Notes under the pieces: model-generated
Seen by the model: the letters and a program-made list of their open reading frames with translations, nothing else
Database searches by the model: none
What the model was told of the DNA's origin: nothing
Source of the DNA: JAJXZP01 sp035505775
GTDB taxonomy: Bacteria > Spirochaetota > Spirochaetia > Treponematales > Rectinemataceae
Assembly (NCBI GenBank): GCA_035505775.1
Contig: DATJQN010000003.1
Span: forward strand, 1 to 18,411
Direction of reading: 5' to 3'
Length of the DNA stretch: 18,411 bases
Shown: positions 6,936 through 13,750 of the stretch, in pieces
How positions within the stretch are numbered: the stretch's first letter is position 1
How the letters are laid out: each line of letters starts with the position of its first letter
Program-made: the position numbers and the translations under genes

Positions 6936-7733
6936 TCAGCCTCCTATCTGCCCGACTTCGAGATCTTCGCACGCCAGCCCGCGCTCGGGCTTGGTCAGAA
7001 TGGCGCGCTCGATGCTGCCGCGGATATCGGAAAAGTCGACGGGCAGGCCCCAGGAGCCGTGGAGACAGGGCCTGAGGATTCCGTTGGCCAGCAGCCGAAG
7101 TCGGTTGCAGCCGGCGCAGGGTGGAGGGCGATCGTACTCGCCGCCGTCCGTTTTCTCGTCTGCGAGGTTGTAGCGGGCTATCGTCTGTACCCGCGCGCCC
7201 AGTCCAGCGGCGAAGGCCCGAATGCCGTCGATTTCCGCCTCGGTCGAATCCTCGAGGGCGACGACGTTCAGCTTCACCGGGAGCCCCGCCGCGATGGCCG
7301 CGCGTATCCCGTCCAGGGCATCCTGCAGCACGCCGCCCCGGGTGATCCAACGGTAGCGCTCGGGGTCGAGCGTGTCGAGGGAAATGTTCACCGAGTCAAG
7401 ACCGCGATCCTTGAGCTCCCGGGCAAGGGGCGCCAGCAGCGTGCCGTTTGTGGTCATGGCGAGGGTCCTGATCCCGGGAATTTCCGCAAGAAGGGACACG
7501 AGGTCGGGCAGGCCCTTTCGGGCCAGGGGCTCGCCACCGGTCAGCCTGACCTTCCGGAAGCCCAGGGAAGCCGCGGCGCGAACCACCTCGGCCAGCTGCT
7601 CGTAACTGAGGATGTCGGAATGGCGCAGCAAGGTAACCCCCGAGGCCGGCATGCAGTACCGGCAGCGGAGGTTGCAGCGGTCGGTGACCGACACGCGCAG
7701 GTAGCTTATTTCACGCCCGAAGGAATCGAGCAT
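6936..7733 (-). CDS. moaA: GTP 3',8-cyclase MoaA (radical SAM), short form
   Basis: MoaA uses S-adenosylmethionine and two Fe-S clusters to start pterin synthesis from GTP. The radical-SAM cysteines are Cys20, Cys24 and Cys27 (CNLRCRYC), followed by LTGGEPL (64-70). The second cluster is marked by Cys206, Cys209 and Cys223 (CAGCNRLRL...RPC, spacing C-x2-C-x13-C). The chain ends in Gly-Gly, as needed in this family for activity. At 265 residues it is about 60 shorter than typical MoaA. The loss is between the end of the barrel (near 190) and Cys206. Start ATG follows a strong GGAGGGGAGG. Its first 23 nt overlap the end of moeA. Confidence 0.93.
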   Translation of the reverse strand: MLDSFGREISYLRVSVTDRCNLRCRYCMPASGVTLLRHSDILSYEQLAEVVRAAASLGFRKVRLTGGEPLARKGLPDLVSLLAEIPGIRTLAMTTNGTLLAPLARELKDRGLDSVNISLDTLDPERYRWITRGGVLQDALDGIRAAIAAGLPVKLNVVALEDSTEAEIDGIRAFAAGLGARVQTIARYNLADEKTDGGEYDRPPPCAGCNRLRLLANGILRPCLHGSWGLPVDFSDIRGSIERAILTKPERGLACEDLEVGQIGG

Positions 7734-9027
7734 CGACCAGCCTCCCCTCCTCGATCTCCGTCTCGCCGATCTCCATCCTGAGAAGGCAATCCGCGTCCGC
7801 CAGGATGCTGAGCATGGAGGATCCGCGGTACCCGAGGGCGCGTGCCTCCATGCTTCCGTCGGCGGCCGTCTCCAAGCGCGCCGGGAGGAACTCCACGCGA
7901 TCGCACTCCCTCCGCTTCAGGGCGGATGCGAGCCTGACGCGCAGCAACCGCGGCGTCCGGACTATCCCCATTCTGCGCTCGAGCTGCGGACGAACGAAAA
8001 GCTCGAATCCCACGAAGGTCGACACCGGATTGCCAGGCAGGCCGAATCCCGACGTGCCGCCACGGCGGCCAAAGTAGATCGGCTTGCCCGGCTTGATGGC
8101 GAGACCGTGAAACACGGTTTCCATTCCCGCGGAGGCGAAGGCCCGGGGCACATGGTCGAAGTCGCCCATGGAGACGCCGCCCGAGACGATGACCAGGTCG
8201 CACTCGCCGAGCGCCCTGGCCACGGCGGATTCGAGCAGTCCGGGCTCATCCCTGAAGATACCGTAGAAATGCGCCGCGCAGCCCGCCGCCGCCGCCTGGG
8301 CGGTCAGCTGCGGCCCATTCGAATCATAGATCGAACCCGGGGCGAGCGTCGTGCCGGCGCGGGCCAGTTCGTCGCCGGTGGAGATCACCCCGACCCGCGG
8401 CTGACGGGCCAGCGGCACCTCAGCATAGCCCGAGCTCGCGAGGATGCCTATGTCCTGGGGTCCCAGGAAACGTCTCGAGAGGAGGAGATCCCCGGCCTTC
8501 TGGTTCTCGCCGCGGCCGATGATATTGCTTCGCTCCTCCCGCCGCGTAAAGCGAACGAAGACCCCGGCGTCCCGGCCGGATGTCATCCCCCGGGCGCCGG
8601 TCCCTTCCCGCCCCGGATCGGTCCCGGGGGGAAGCTCCTCGGTCCACTCGAAGCGCTGGACCCGGTCGGCGCCGCGGGGTATGGGGGCCCCGGTCATGAT
8701 GCGGATGCACTCGTTCCGCCCGAGCGGCCGGGCGCCGGAGGCCGGCGACGGCGCGCCATCGGCCCCCGCAGCCGCAATGCCGACGGCCCCTGCAGCCAGG
8801 GTACCGATGACCCGGTAGGGTCCCTCGTCCCCGGCGCGATAGGCGAATCCGTCCATGGCCGACTTGTCGAACGGGGGCTGATCGACGAGGGCGCACAGGT
8901 CTTCCGCTAGTGCCCGGCCGAGGCTGTCTCCGATGGGCCGACGCTCGACTTCGGGCTCGGGAAGCCTGTCGAGGACCAGGGGGAGGGCCAGGTCCGGATG
9001 GAGGAGTTCCCGCGGCTCCCCGCTCAC
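7711..9027 (-). CDS. moeA: Molybdopterin molybdenumtransferase / metal insertase MoeA
   Basis: MoeA inserts molybdate, or here plausibly tungstate, into adenylylated molybdopterin. The 438-residue product shows PPFDKSAMDGFA (51-62, with Asp59), RIMTGAPIPRGAD (109-121), GVISTGDEL (213-221), the MoaB-like core VSGGVSMGDFDHV (281-293) and GLPGNPVSTFVGFE (329-342). Extra Gly/Pro-rich loops near 85-102 and 131-156 make it slightly longer than average. The GTG start at 9027 overlaps the preceding tupC stop as GTGA and has GGAGG 7 nt upstream; the open frame continues upstream only inside tupC. Co-transcription with a tungstate importer suggests tungsten as the metal, which is inference. Confidence 0.95.
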   Translation of the reverse strand: MSGEPRELLHPDLALPLVLDRLPEPEVERRPIGDSLGRALAEDLCALVDQPPFDKSAMDGFAYRAGDEGPYRVIGTLAAGAVGIAAAGADGAPSPASGARPLGRNECIRIMTGAPIPRGADRVQRFEWTEELPPGTDPGREGTGARGMTSGRDAGVFVRFTRREERSNIIGRGENQKAGDLLLSRRFLGPQDIGILASSGYAEVPLARQPRVGVISTGDELARAGTTLAPGSIYDSNGPQLTAQAAAAGCAAHFYGIFRDEPGLLESAVARALGECDLVIVSGGVSMGDFDHVPRAFASAGMETVFHGLAIKPGKPIYFGRRGGTSGFGLPGNPVSTFVGFELFVRPQLERRMGIVRTPRLLRVRLASALKRRECDRVEFLPARLETAADGSMEARALGYRGSSMLSILADADCLLRMEIGETEIEEGRLVDARFLRA

Positions 9028-9713
9028 GACGCCGCCTCCGCACGGTCCACCGGCCGGTCGTCCGCCACGCTGCCGCGATCGAGCAGGATGACCCGGGTGG
9101 CAAGCTGGCGAGCCAGGCCGGGGTCGTGCGTGCTGAATATCAGAGTGGCCCCCGTCCGGGCGCGCGCCCGCAGGGCCTCGAGTATGAGGTCGCGCGAGTC
9201 CGCGTCGGCGGAGGCGGTCGGCTCGTCGAGCAGCAGGACGTCGGCACCCGCGGCCAGGGCGCGGGCCAGGGCGACGCGCTGCGACTCTCCGCCGGACAGG
9301 GCCCGGCTCCTGCGTCTGCCGAATCCCTCGAGGCCGAGGATGCGCATCGCCTCCCTGGCCCGCGCCTCCCCCTGCTCCCGCCCGACGTGGCGCGAGCGGC
9401 AACCGAAGGTGACGTTGTACGCAACGGTGCCGGCCAGTATGTAGGGGTGCTGGTGCATGTACACGCAGCGCTCGCGCAGCCGCCGGGAGGAGAGCACGGG
9501 CTCTCCCATGAACCGGAGGCTGCCGGCGCAGGGGGCGAGCAGCCCCCCCATCGCCTTGAGCACGGTCGTCTTGCCCGAACCGTTGGGGCCAAGGAGGGCA
9601 AGTCGTTCCCCCTCCTCGACAAGAAGGCGTGGGACGGCGAACGCAAGCTGCTCGCCGAACCGCAGCTCGAGACCCTCGGCCTCGAAGAGCGCCGCTCCAG
9701 ACTCAGTTCTCAT
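9024..9713 (-). CDS. tupC: Tungstate ABC transporter, ATP-binding subunit
   Basis: This is the ATPase that powers the TupAB importer on the cytoplasmic face of the inner membrane. The 229 residues contain Walker A GPNGSGKTT, a Q-loop YMHQHPYI, the signature LSGGESQRVALARAL, Walker B VLLLDEPTASAD and the switch STHD. It lacks the C-terminal MOP domain seen in many ModC proteins, matching the short TupC type. I place the start at ATG 9713, which overlaps the permease stop by 11 nt; an upstream in-frame ATG at 9755 would overlap more and adds residues unlike the family. No clear ribosome site precedes it, consistent with coupling to tupB. Specificity is taken from tupA. Confidence 0.9.
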   Translation of the reverse strand: MRTESGAALFEAEGLELRFGEQLAFAVPRLLVEEGERLALLGPNGSGKTTVLKAMGGLLAPCAGSLRFMGEPVLSSRRLRERCVYMHQHPYILAGTVAYNVTFGCRSRHVGREQGEARAREAMRILGLEGFGRRRSRALSGGESQRVALARALAAGADVLLLDEPTASADADSRDLILEALRARARTGATLIFSTHDPGLARQLATRVILLDRGSVADDRPVDRAEAAS

Positions 9714-10374
9714 GCGGTGCCAGACTGTGGATGACGAGGTTGATGGCCAGCGCAATGAGGAGCAGCACCAGGCCGAGGGACATCGCGCGATCGAACTCGC
9801 CCTGGGATGTCTGGAGCGCGATGGCGGTGGTCATGGTGCGGGTGGCGAAGCGGATGTTGCCGCCGAGCATCATGCAGACCCCGACTTCGCCGGTGACGCG
9901 GCCGAAGGCGGTCACAAGGGCTGCCACCAGCAGGGCTCTCGCTTCCCTGAGCGTAGCCACGAGACGGGAGAGGCGCCGGGCGCCGAGCGTCACGAGGGTC
10001 TCCCGGAAGCGCGGGTCCAGCTTGGTCAGGCCGGCATAACTGAGGGAAGCCACGATGGGAAATGCGAGCAGGGTCTGCCCCATGACGATGCCCGCCGGCG
10101 CGTACAAAAAGCCCAGCGCGCCGAGGGGCCCCGAGCGGGAAATCAGGGAATAGACGATCAGGCCCACGACCACGGTCGGGAGCGCCGTCAGCGCGTTCAC
10201 GACGGCGGCCAGACTGCGCCGCAGCCTGAAATCGCGGGAAGCCAGGGCCACGCCCACGGGAATCCCGGGGACGAGGGAGAACAGGGTCGAAAATACGGAG
10301 AACCGAAGGCTTCGACCGATGATCCCCCAGGTCTCGGGATCCCCCGAGAACAGCAGGTAGAAAGCTTCCCGCAC
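9703..10374 (-). CDS. tupB: Tungstate ABC transporter, permease subunit
   Basis: An inner-membrane permease of 223 residues with about five or six hydrophobic helices. The cytoplasmic coupling loop for the ATPase is visible as TLGARRLSRLVATLREARALLVAALVTAFGRVTGEVG, with the conserved Gly pattern of the EAA loop. It begins with GTG at 10374, 9 nt after the tupA stop, and overlaps tupC by 11 nt, as expected for a stoichiometric complex. Length matches TupB proteins. The substrate call rests on the adjacent TupA; a molybdate transporter is the main alternative. Confidence 0.9.
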   Translation of the reverse strand: MREAFYLLFSGDPETWGIIGRSLRFSVFSTLFSLVPGIPVGVALASRDFRLRRSLAAVVNALTALPTVVVGLIVYSLISRSGPLGALGFLYAPAGIVMGQTLLAFPIVASLSYAGLTKLDPRFRETLVTLGARRLSRLVATLREARALLVAALVTAFGRVTGEVGVCMMLGGNIRFATRTMTTAIALQTSQGEFDRAMSLGLVLLLIALAINLVIHSLAPHEN

Positions 10375-10383
10375 CTCAGCCTC

Positions 10384-11223
10384 TCAGTACAGGTAGAAGC
10401 ACTGTTCTCCGCCGATCTTGTACGACGCGATGAGCTCGCGGCCCCTGGGACCGGTGAGCCAGTTCATGAAAGCCCGCGCACCCTCGATGTTGGTCTTGGG
10501 CCATTTGGCGGGGTTGACGGTGATGACCCCGTAGGGATTGAAGAGACCCTTGTCCCCCTGGTACAGGATCTTGAGCCCGAATTTGTCCTTCATGTTGAGC
10601 CAGGTCGCCCGGTCCGAAAGGGTGTAGGCGCCGAGCTGATCTGCCATGACGATGACCTGGGCCATGCCCTGCCCCGCTTCCTTGTACCAGGCTGCGCCCT
10701 TGGGCGAGAGCCCGGCGGCCTTCCAGACGTCCTTTTCCTTGACATCAGTGCCCGAGTTGTCGCCGCGGGAGATGAAGGTGCTTCCGGTCTTCATGATCCG
10801 GCCGAACGCGTCGGAAGCGCTCGTGGCCGATGCCAGGCCGGCGGGGTCTGATGCCGGGCCGAGGACGATGAAGTCGTTGTACATGACGTCTTTTCGCTCC
10901 AAGCCGAAGCCCGCCGCCATGAAGGCGTCCTCGAGGGCCCGCGCGTGCACGAGGACGACGTCGCAGTCGCCCTTCTCGCCGATCTTCAGGGAAGCGCCCG
11001 TGCCGACCGCGACCCACTGCAGCTTGTAGCCCGTCTCCTTCTCGAAGAAGGGCTTCAAATAGTCCAGGAGGCCGGACTGGTCGGTGCTTGTGGTCGTGGC
11101 CATCCTGACGAGGGGGTTCGCCGGCGCCGGACTCTGTGCGAAGGCCGGCTGTGCCGCCGGGCCGATGCCGAGTACGAGAACGAATGCCAGCGCGAGCGCT
11201 GCAACGATCCTGAGGCCTTTCAT
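10384..11223 (-). CDS. tupA: Tungstate-binding periplasmic protein TupA
   Basis: The 279-residue precursor has a Sec signal peptide (about 1-29, MKGLRIVAAL...PAFA). The mature protein opens with the TupA hallmark MATTTSTDQSGLL (41-53), followed by VAVGTGASLKIGEKGDCDVVLVHA (71-94) and MYNDFIVLGP (114-123). TTTS and GTG-xx-L-xx-G segments are known in this family to cradle the oxyanion and distinguish it from ModA. It captures tungstate for TupBC. ATG 11223 has AAGGAG upstream at ideal spacing and marks the signal peptide start; an in-frame extension runs through the promoter and leader. It is the first gene of the tungsten/molybdopterin operon. Confidence 0.95.
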   Translation of the reverse strand: MKGLRIVAALALAFVLVLGIGPAAQPAFAQSPAPANPLVRMATTTSTDQSGLLDYLKPFFEKETGYKLQWVAVGTGASLKIGEKGDCDVVLVHARALEDAFMAAGFGLERKDVMYNDFIVLGPASDPAGLASATSASDAFGRIMKTGSTFISRGDNSGTDVKEKDVWKAAGLSPKGAAWYKEAGQGMAQVIVMADQLGAYTLSDRATWLNMKDKFGLKILYQGDKGLFNPYGVITVNPAKWPKTNIEGARAFMNWLTGPRGRELIASYKIGGEQCFYLY

Positions 11224-11412
11224 GGTCTGCTCCTTTCCAATAGCGGGAGGCTGAACGGTTTCCCGGTCAACCCTCGACCCCGGCCATTTTGACCGGAGGT
11301 CTCGACCGCGCACCATGGCGGATCCCGGGTCAGGATCCGCGTCAGGTCTGGAAGGCGGCCACGCGGAAACGGCTACCTGTCCATCGCCATCGGGCGCGAC
11401 GCGGTTCGGAGT
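11224..11412 (-). promoter_or_regulatory. Long structured leader of the tup-moe-moa operon, candidate cofactor riboswitch
   Basis: About 190 nt of transcript are expected between the promoter and the tupA start. Reading the minus strand, GCGGATCC and GGATCCGC form an 8-bp stem with a 7-nt loop (11340-11318). Nearer the gene, CGG-GAAA-CCG is a GNRA-capped hairpin (11265-11256). Other segments rich in GACC/GGTC can pair between these. Such a leader before Moco genes would suit a molybdenum/tungsten cofactor riboswitch, but I cannot match it to that consensus by eye. Structure is seen; function is inference. Confidence 0.4.
11318..11340 (-). repeat. 8-bp perfect hairpin in the tupA leader
   Basis: Inverted repeat GCGGATCC / GGATCCGC separated by 7 bases. 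It lies about 95-115 nt upstream of the tupA start, inside the predicted 5' leader. No T tract follows, so it is not an intrinsic terminator by itself. Confidence 0.6.
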
Positions 11413-11418
11413 GACACC

Positions 11419-11447
11419 AGAATAGGGCAGAGCCCTGAGAGGGTCAA
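11419..11447 (-). promoter_or_regulatory. tupA: Sigma-70-type promoter of the tungstate/molybdopterin operon, with embedded inverted repeat
   Basis: On the minus strand, -35 TTGACC (11447-11442) is followed by a 17-bp spacer and -10 TATTCT (11424-11419). The spacer carries AGGGC-TCT-GCCCT (11436-11424), a perfect 5-bp inverted repeat that a repressor could occupy to block polymerase. Start of transcription would be near 11412. Spacing and boxes are seen; regulation by a metal sensor is inference. Confidence 0.65.
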
Positions 11448-11496
11448 GCCAAATGAGTGTCTGGATCCCCTCCAGGGCATCCGGGCAGCGGAACAC

Positions 11497-11931
11497 TCAG
11501 TGGGGCTGCGCCTGCTGCCGCTCGGCCTCCTCGCAGAGCTCCCGATGCGCCTGCTTCCATTCATCCGGCAGATGGAGCCCGTGGGGATAGGGTTTTCCGC
11601 CCCGGTCGACCGTGACGAAGGTGGCAAAGCCGTGAACCGAGGGTTCGGGATCGTCGTTGATGAAGACCTGGGCTCCGATCGTGATGCTCTTCACGCCGGT
11701 CCTCGCCGGCACGGCGACTATCTCAAGGGTGTCGCCGGGCATGGTCGGTTTCTTGAAGGTCAAGCCGTGCAGTTTGACACAGACGAGGTCTTCGGCATTG
11801 CCGAAGTATCGCGCCGCCGAGAGGAAACAGGACTCCGTGAACCATTCGGCTATCCTTCCGGCGAAGAGGGTGCCATGGTGATTGAGGTCCTGGCTCTTGA
11901 CGAGCCGGGTGGTGCGCGTTTCCTTGAGCAT
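11497..11931 (-). CDS. Hotdog-fold acyl-CoA thioesterase
   Basis: A 144-residue single hotdog-domain protein, probably hydrolysing acyl-CoA thioesters in the cytoplasm. The motif NHHGTLFAGRIAEWFTE (17-33) corresponds to the N-x-x-G-x-x-F/L-G-G segment of YciA/ACOT-type enzymes, where the following helix carries an acidic catalytic residue. VKLHGLTFKKPTMPGDTLEIVA (52-73) is the second conserved strand block. It reads in the same direction as the tup operon but stops about 50 nt upstream of that operon's promoter, so it is probably a separate unit. No good ribosome site precedes the ATG. Chain-length preference cannot be told. Confidence 0.85.
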   Translation of the reverse strand: MLKETRTTRLVKSQDLNHHGTLFAGRIAEWFTESCFLSAARYFGNAEDLVCVKLHGLTFKKPTMPGDTLEIVAVPARTGVKSITIGAQVFINDDPEPSVHGFATFVTVDRGGKPYPHGLHLPDEWKQAHRELCEEAERQQAQPH

Positions 11932-11943
11932 GGCCGATGATGT

Positions 11944-11960
11944 CCGGGGGAAGCCCCCGG
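11944..11960. repeat. 7-bp GC-only inverted repeat before the thioesterase gene
   Basis: CCGGGGG and CCCCCGG flank a 3-base spacer (AAG). It sits 13 bp upstream of the thioesterase start, where its transcript leader would be, and could form a stable hairpin that limits translation. It could equally be a local operator. Confidence 0.4.
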
Positions 11961-12078
11961 GGTCAAGCCGCCACGGATCAAGACAGCCGCGGCACTGCAG
12001 TTGCCATTCGCCCGCGTTTCTTCGCTATCTTCTAGGATGGGAAACGCGGGCCCTGGGCCGCACCCGACGGAGGCGAGC

Positions 12079-12612
12079 GTGGAGGACAAGCGGGCAATTC
12101 AATACGCCTTTCTGGCCGGCGGATGCTTCTGGTGCCTGGAGGCGGCCTATCTGAGACTCCCCGGGGTCGTCGAGGTGGTGAGCGGCTACATGGGCGGAAC
12201 GCGGGAAAATCCCGGTTATGAGGAAGTCTGCGCGGGAAGTACGGGCCACGCCGAAACCGTGCGAATCGCCTTCGACCCCGGACGCATCGAGTACACCGCC
12301 CTCCTCGAGTTATTCTGGAAAATTCATGACCCCACGACCCTGGACCGACAGGGCGCCGATGTCGGGGAGCAATACCGGTCGGTGATTTTCTACGTCGGCG
12401 AGACTCAGCGCGCGACAGCCGAACACTCGCTCCGCGAGGCCCAGACCCGCTTTGCCGAGCCTATCGTGACCGAGCTGCGAGAAGCCCCGCACTTCTGGCC
12501 CGCGGAGGACTACCATCAGCACTATTTCGAGCTTCATCCGAACGCGGGCTATTGCCGGGCGGTCATCGCGCCCAAGCTCCGGAAGGCCGGCTTCACTGTT
12601 GCGCCGCTCTGA
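12079..12612 (+). CDS. msrA: Peptide-methionine (S)-S-oxide reductase MsrA
   Basis: MsrA repairs S-methionine sulfoxide in proteins. The catalytic motif GGCFWCLE places the nucleophile at Cys16. Further hallmarks are GYMGG, VCAGSTGHAETV, LFWKIHDPTTLDRQGADVGEQYRS and YHQHYFELHPNAGYC, whose final Cys is a likely resolving cysteine. The 177-residue length fits a stand-alone MsrA with no MsrB fusion and no signal peptide, so it is cytoplasmic. I chose GTG 12079 because GGAGG (12069-12073) lies 5 nt upstream; an in-frame ATG at 12037 has no ribosome site. A possible promoter, TTGCCA (12001) and TATCTT (12026), has a long 19-bp spacer and is weak evidence. Confidence 0.95.
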   Translation: MEDKRAIQYAFLAGGCFWCLEAAYLRLPGVVEVVSGYMGGTRENPGYEEVCAGSTGHAETVRIAFDPGRIEYTALLELFWKIHDPTTLDRQGADVGEQYRSVIFYVGETQRATAEHSLREAQTRFAEPIVTELREAPHFWPAEDYHQHYFELHPNAGYCRAVIAPKLRKAGFTVAPL

Positions 12613-12675
12613 GTGCAAGGCGGCTTCTCGAGTCGCCGGTAGCCGGAGGCATTGCGCACGCGCTCTGCGCCCGGG

Positions 12676-13629
12676 TCATCGGCGCCGATTCCCAGCGGCT
12701 TGCTCGCCCGGGACAGGCTGAGCCGCACGTGCCTGATACGAGGAGCTTTCTGACGATCCGCCACCCTCCCCGGAGCGCTCGGAGCGCCGCTCCCGGTTGA
12801 GCCAGAGTCCCCCCAGGATGAAGGCCAGTCCGAGTCCGAACCGAAGGTTGAAGCGCTCTCCGGCAAGCAGGAAGCCGAGAAGGACGGTCAGCGCCGTCTC
12901 CCAGTAAAACACCACCGAGCCTCTGCCCGCCGGAACGCTTCGATAGCCGTAGGCCATGAGAGCCTGCGCCACAAAGGCGCCGCCGCCGACCCCGAGCAGG
13001 AAGAGGAGGGAAAGGGGCGTGACCGTGGTCGCGGGTCCCTGGGCGAAAAGCAGGACGGGAAGTCCAAAAAGGCAGGGGCTGAGATAGATGAGGAAGGGGT
13101 TCTCGGTGCTCGTGGCCTTTCGCACGAAATTGACCGCGACACCTGCGAGCACGGCCGAAAAGATGGCGAGCAGATCACCCGACAGGGCGGCGCCCGAGCC
13201 GTCGCGGACTACCAGCACCGCTCCGATCGTGCAGAGCACGAGACTGGCCAGTGTCCTCGGGTTGAAGCGCTCCTTGAAAAAGAGAGCGCCGAAGACCGGC
13301 ACGAAGAGCGGATACATGTTGCTGAGCAGGGCGGCCCTGCCCGGGCCGGTGAGCGATATGGCCGCATAGGTGGCGGCCATGGAACCCGCACCGAAAAGCC
13401 CCCGGAGCGCCAGCACACCGGGGCGCCTCGGCTTCACGCCCCCGTAGCGCGCGAACAGCAGCGCGAGGCAGAGCGCGCCGCCGATCGCGAAGCGCACGCC
13501 GGAGATGAAGATCCCCGAGTAGAAACGGGAGCTCAGTTTCACGAAGAGCGAGGTGAAGGCGAAGATCGTTGCGGCGCTGTAGAGCGCCGCGAAGCCGCGG
13601 ACACGCAGAGGGAGCCTCCGGGGCGACAT
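12676..13629 (-). CDS. EamA/DMT-family inner-membrane transporter
   Basis: A 317-residue protein with about ten hydrophobic helices arranged as two EamA repeats, the architecture of drug/metabolite exporters such as RhaT or YdcZ relatives. Visible landmarks are a first repeat beginning AALYSAATIFAFTSLFVKL and a second with LLAIFSAVLAGVAVNFVRK and PAGRGSVVFYWETALTVLLGFLLAGE. About 40 C-terminal residues after LWLNRERR are hydrophilic and Ser/Gly/Ala-rich. ATG 13629 is preferred; a longer frame to 13752 would enter the divergent gene. A 6-bp hairpin just upstream would cover the GGGGA ribosome site. It converges with msrA. Substrate cannot be predicted. Confidence 0.85.
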   Translation of the reverse strand: MSPRRLPLRVRGFAALYSAATIFAFTSLFVKLSSRFYSGIFISGVRFAIGGALCLALLFARYGGVKPRRPGVLALRGLFGAGSMAATYAAISLTGPGRAALLSNMYPLFVPVFGALFFKERFNPRTLASLVLCTIGAVLVVRDGSGAALSGDLLAIFSAVLAGVAVNFVRKATSTENPFLIYLSPCLFGLPVLLFAQGPATTVTPLSLLFLLGVGGGAFVAQALMAYGYRSVPAGRGSVVFYWETALTVLLGFLLAGERFNLRFGLGLAFILGGLWLNRERRSERSGEGGGSSESSSYQARAAQPVPGEQAAGNRRR

Positions 13630-13634
13630 CCTAG

Positions 13635-13649
13635 TCCCCGACGCGGGGA
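13635..13649 (-). promoter_or_regulatory. Hairpin covering the ribosome site of the EamA gene
   Basis: TCCCCG and CGGGGA, separated by 3 bases, form a 6-bp stem ending 5 bases before the minus-strand ATG at 13629. The only Shine-Dalgarno-like sequence (GGGGA) is part of the stem. It may reduce or regulate translation. Confidence 0.35.
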
Positions 13650-13750
13650 ACGGCAAGGGGAGTCGCCGCCCGGAACCGGCCGAACGGCCGTCGCCGCAGC
13701 CGGAACCTGGAGCGACATTGTGAGTGAGTATCTTTGCATTGGAGGTCCAC

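Noticed and set aside
6934..7350. N-terminal extension of moaC in the same frame
   Set aside because: It would overlap the conserved C-terminal half of moaA; TTG 6933 has a perfect AGGAGG and gives family length.
9028..9402. N-terminal extension of moeA in the same frame
   Set aside because: It lies wholly inside tupC; the GTG at 9027 with a GTGA overlap and GGAGG fits the family start.
9457..10851. 464-codon + strand frame over tupC, tupB and tupA
   Set aside because: It is antisense to three recognisable transporter genes, and its translation is charged low-complexity sequence with no family features.
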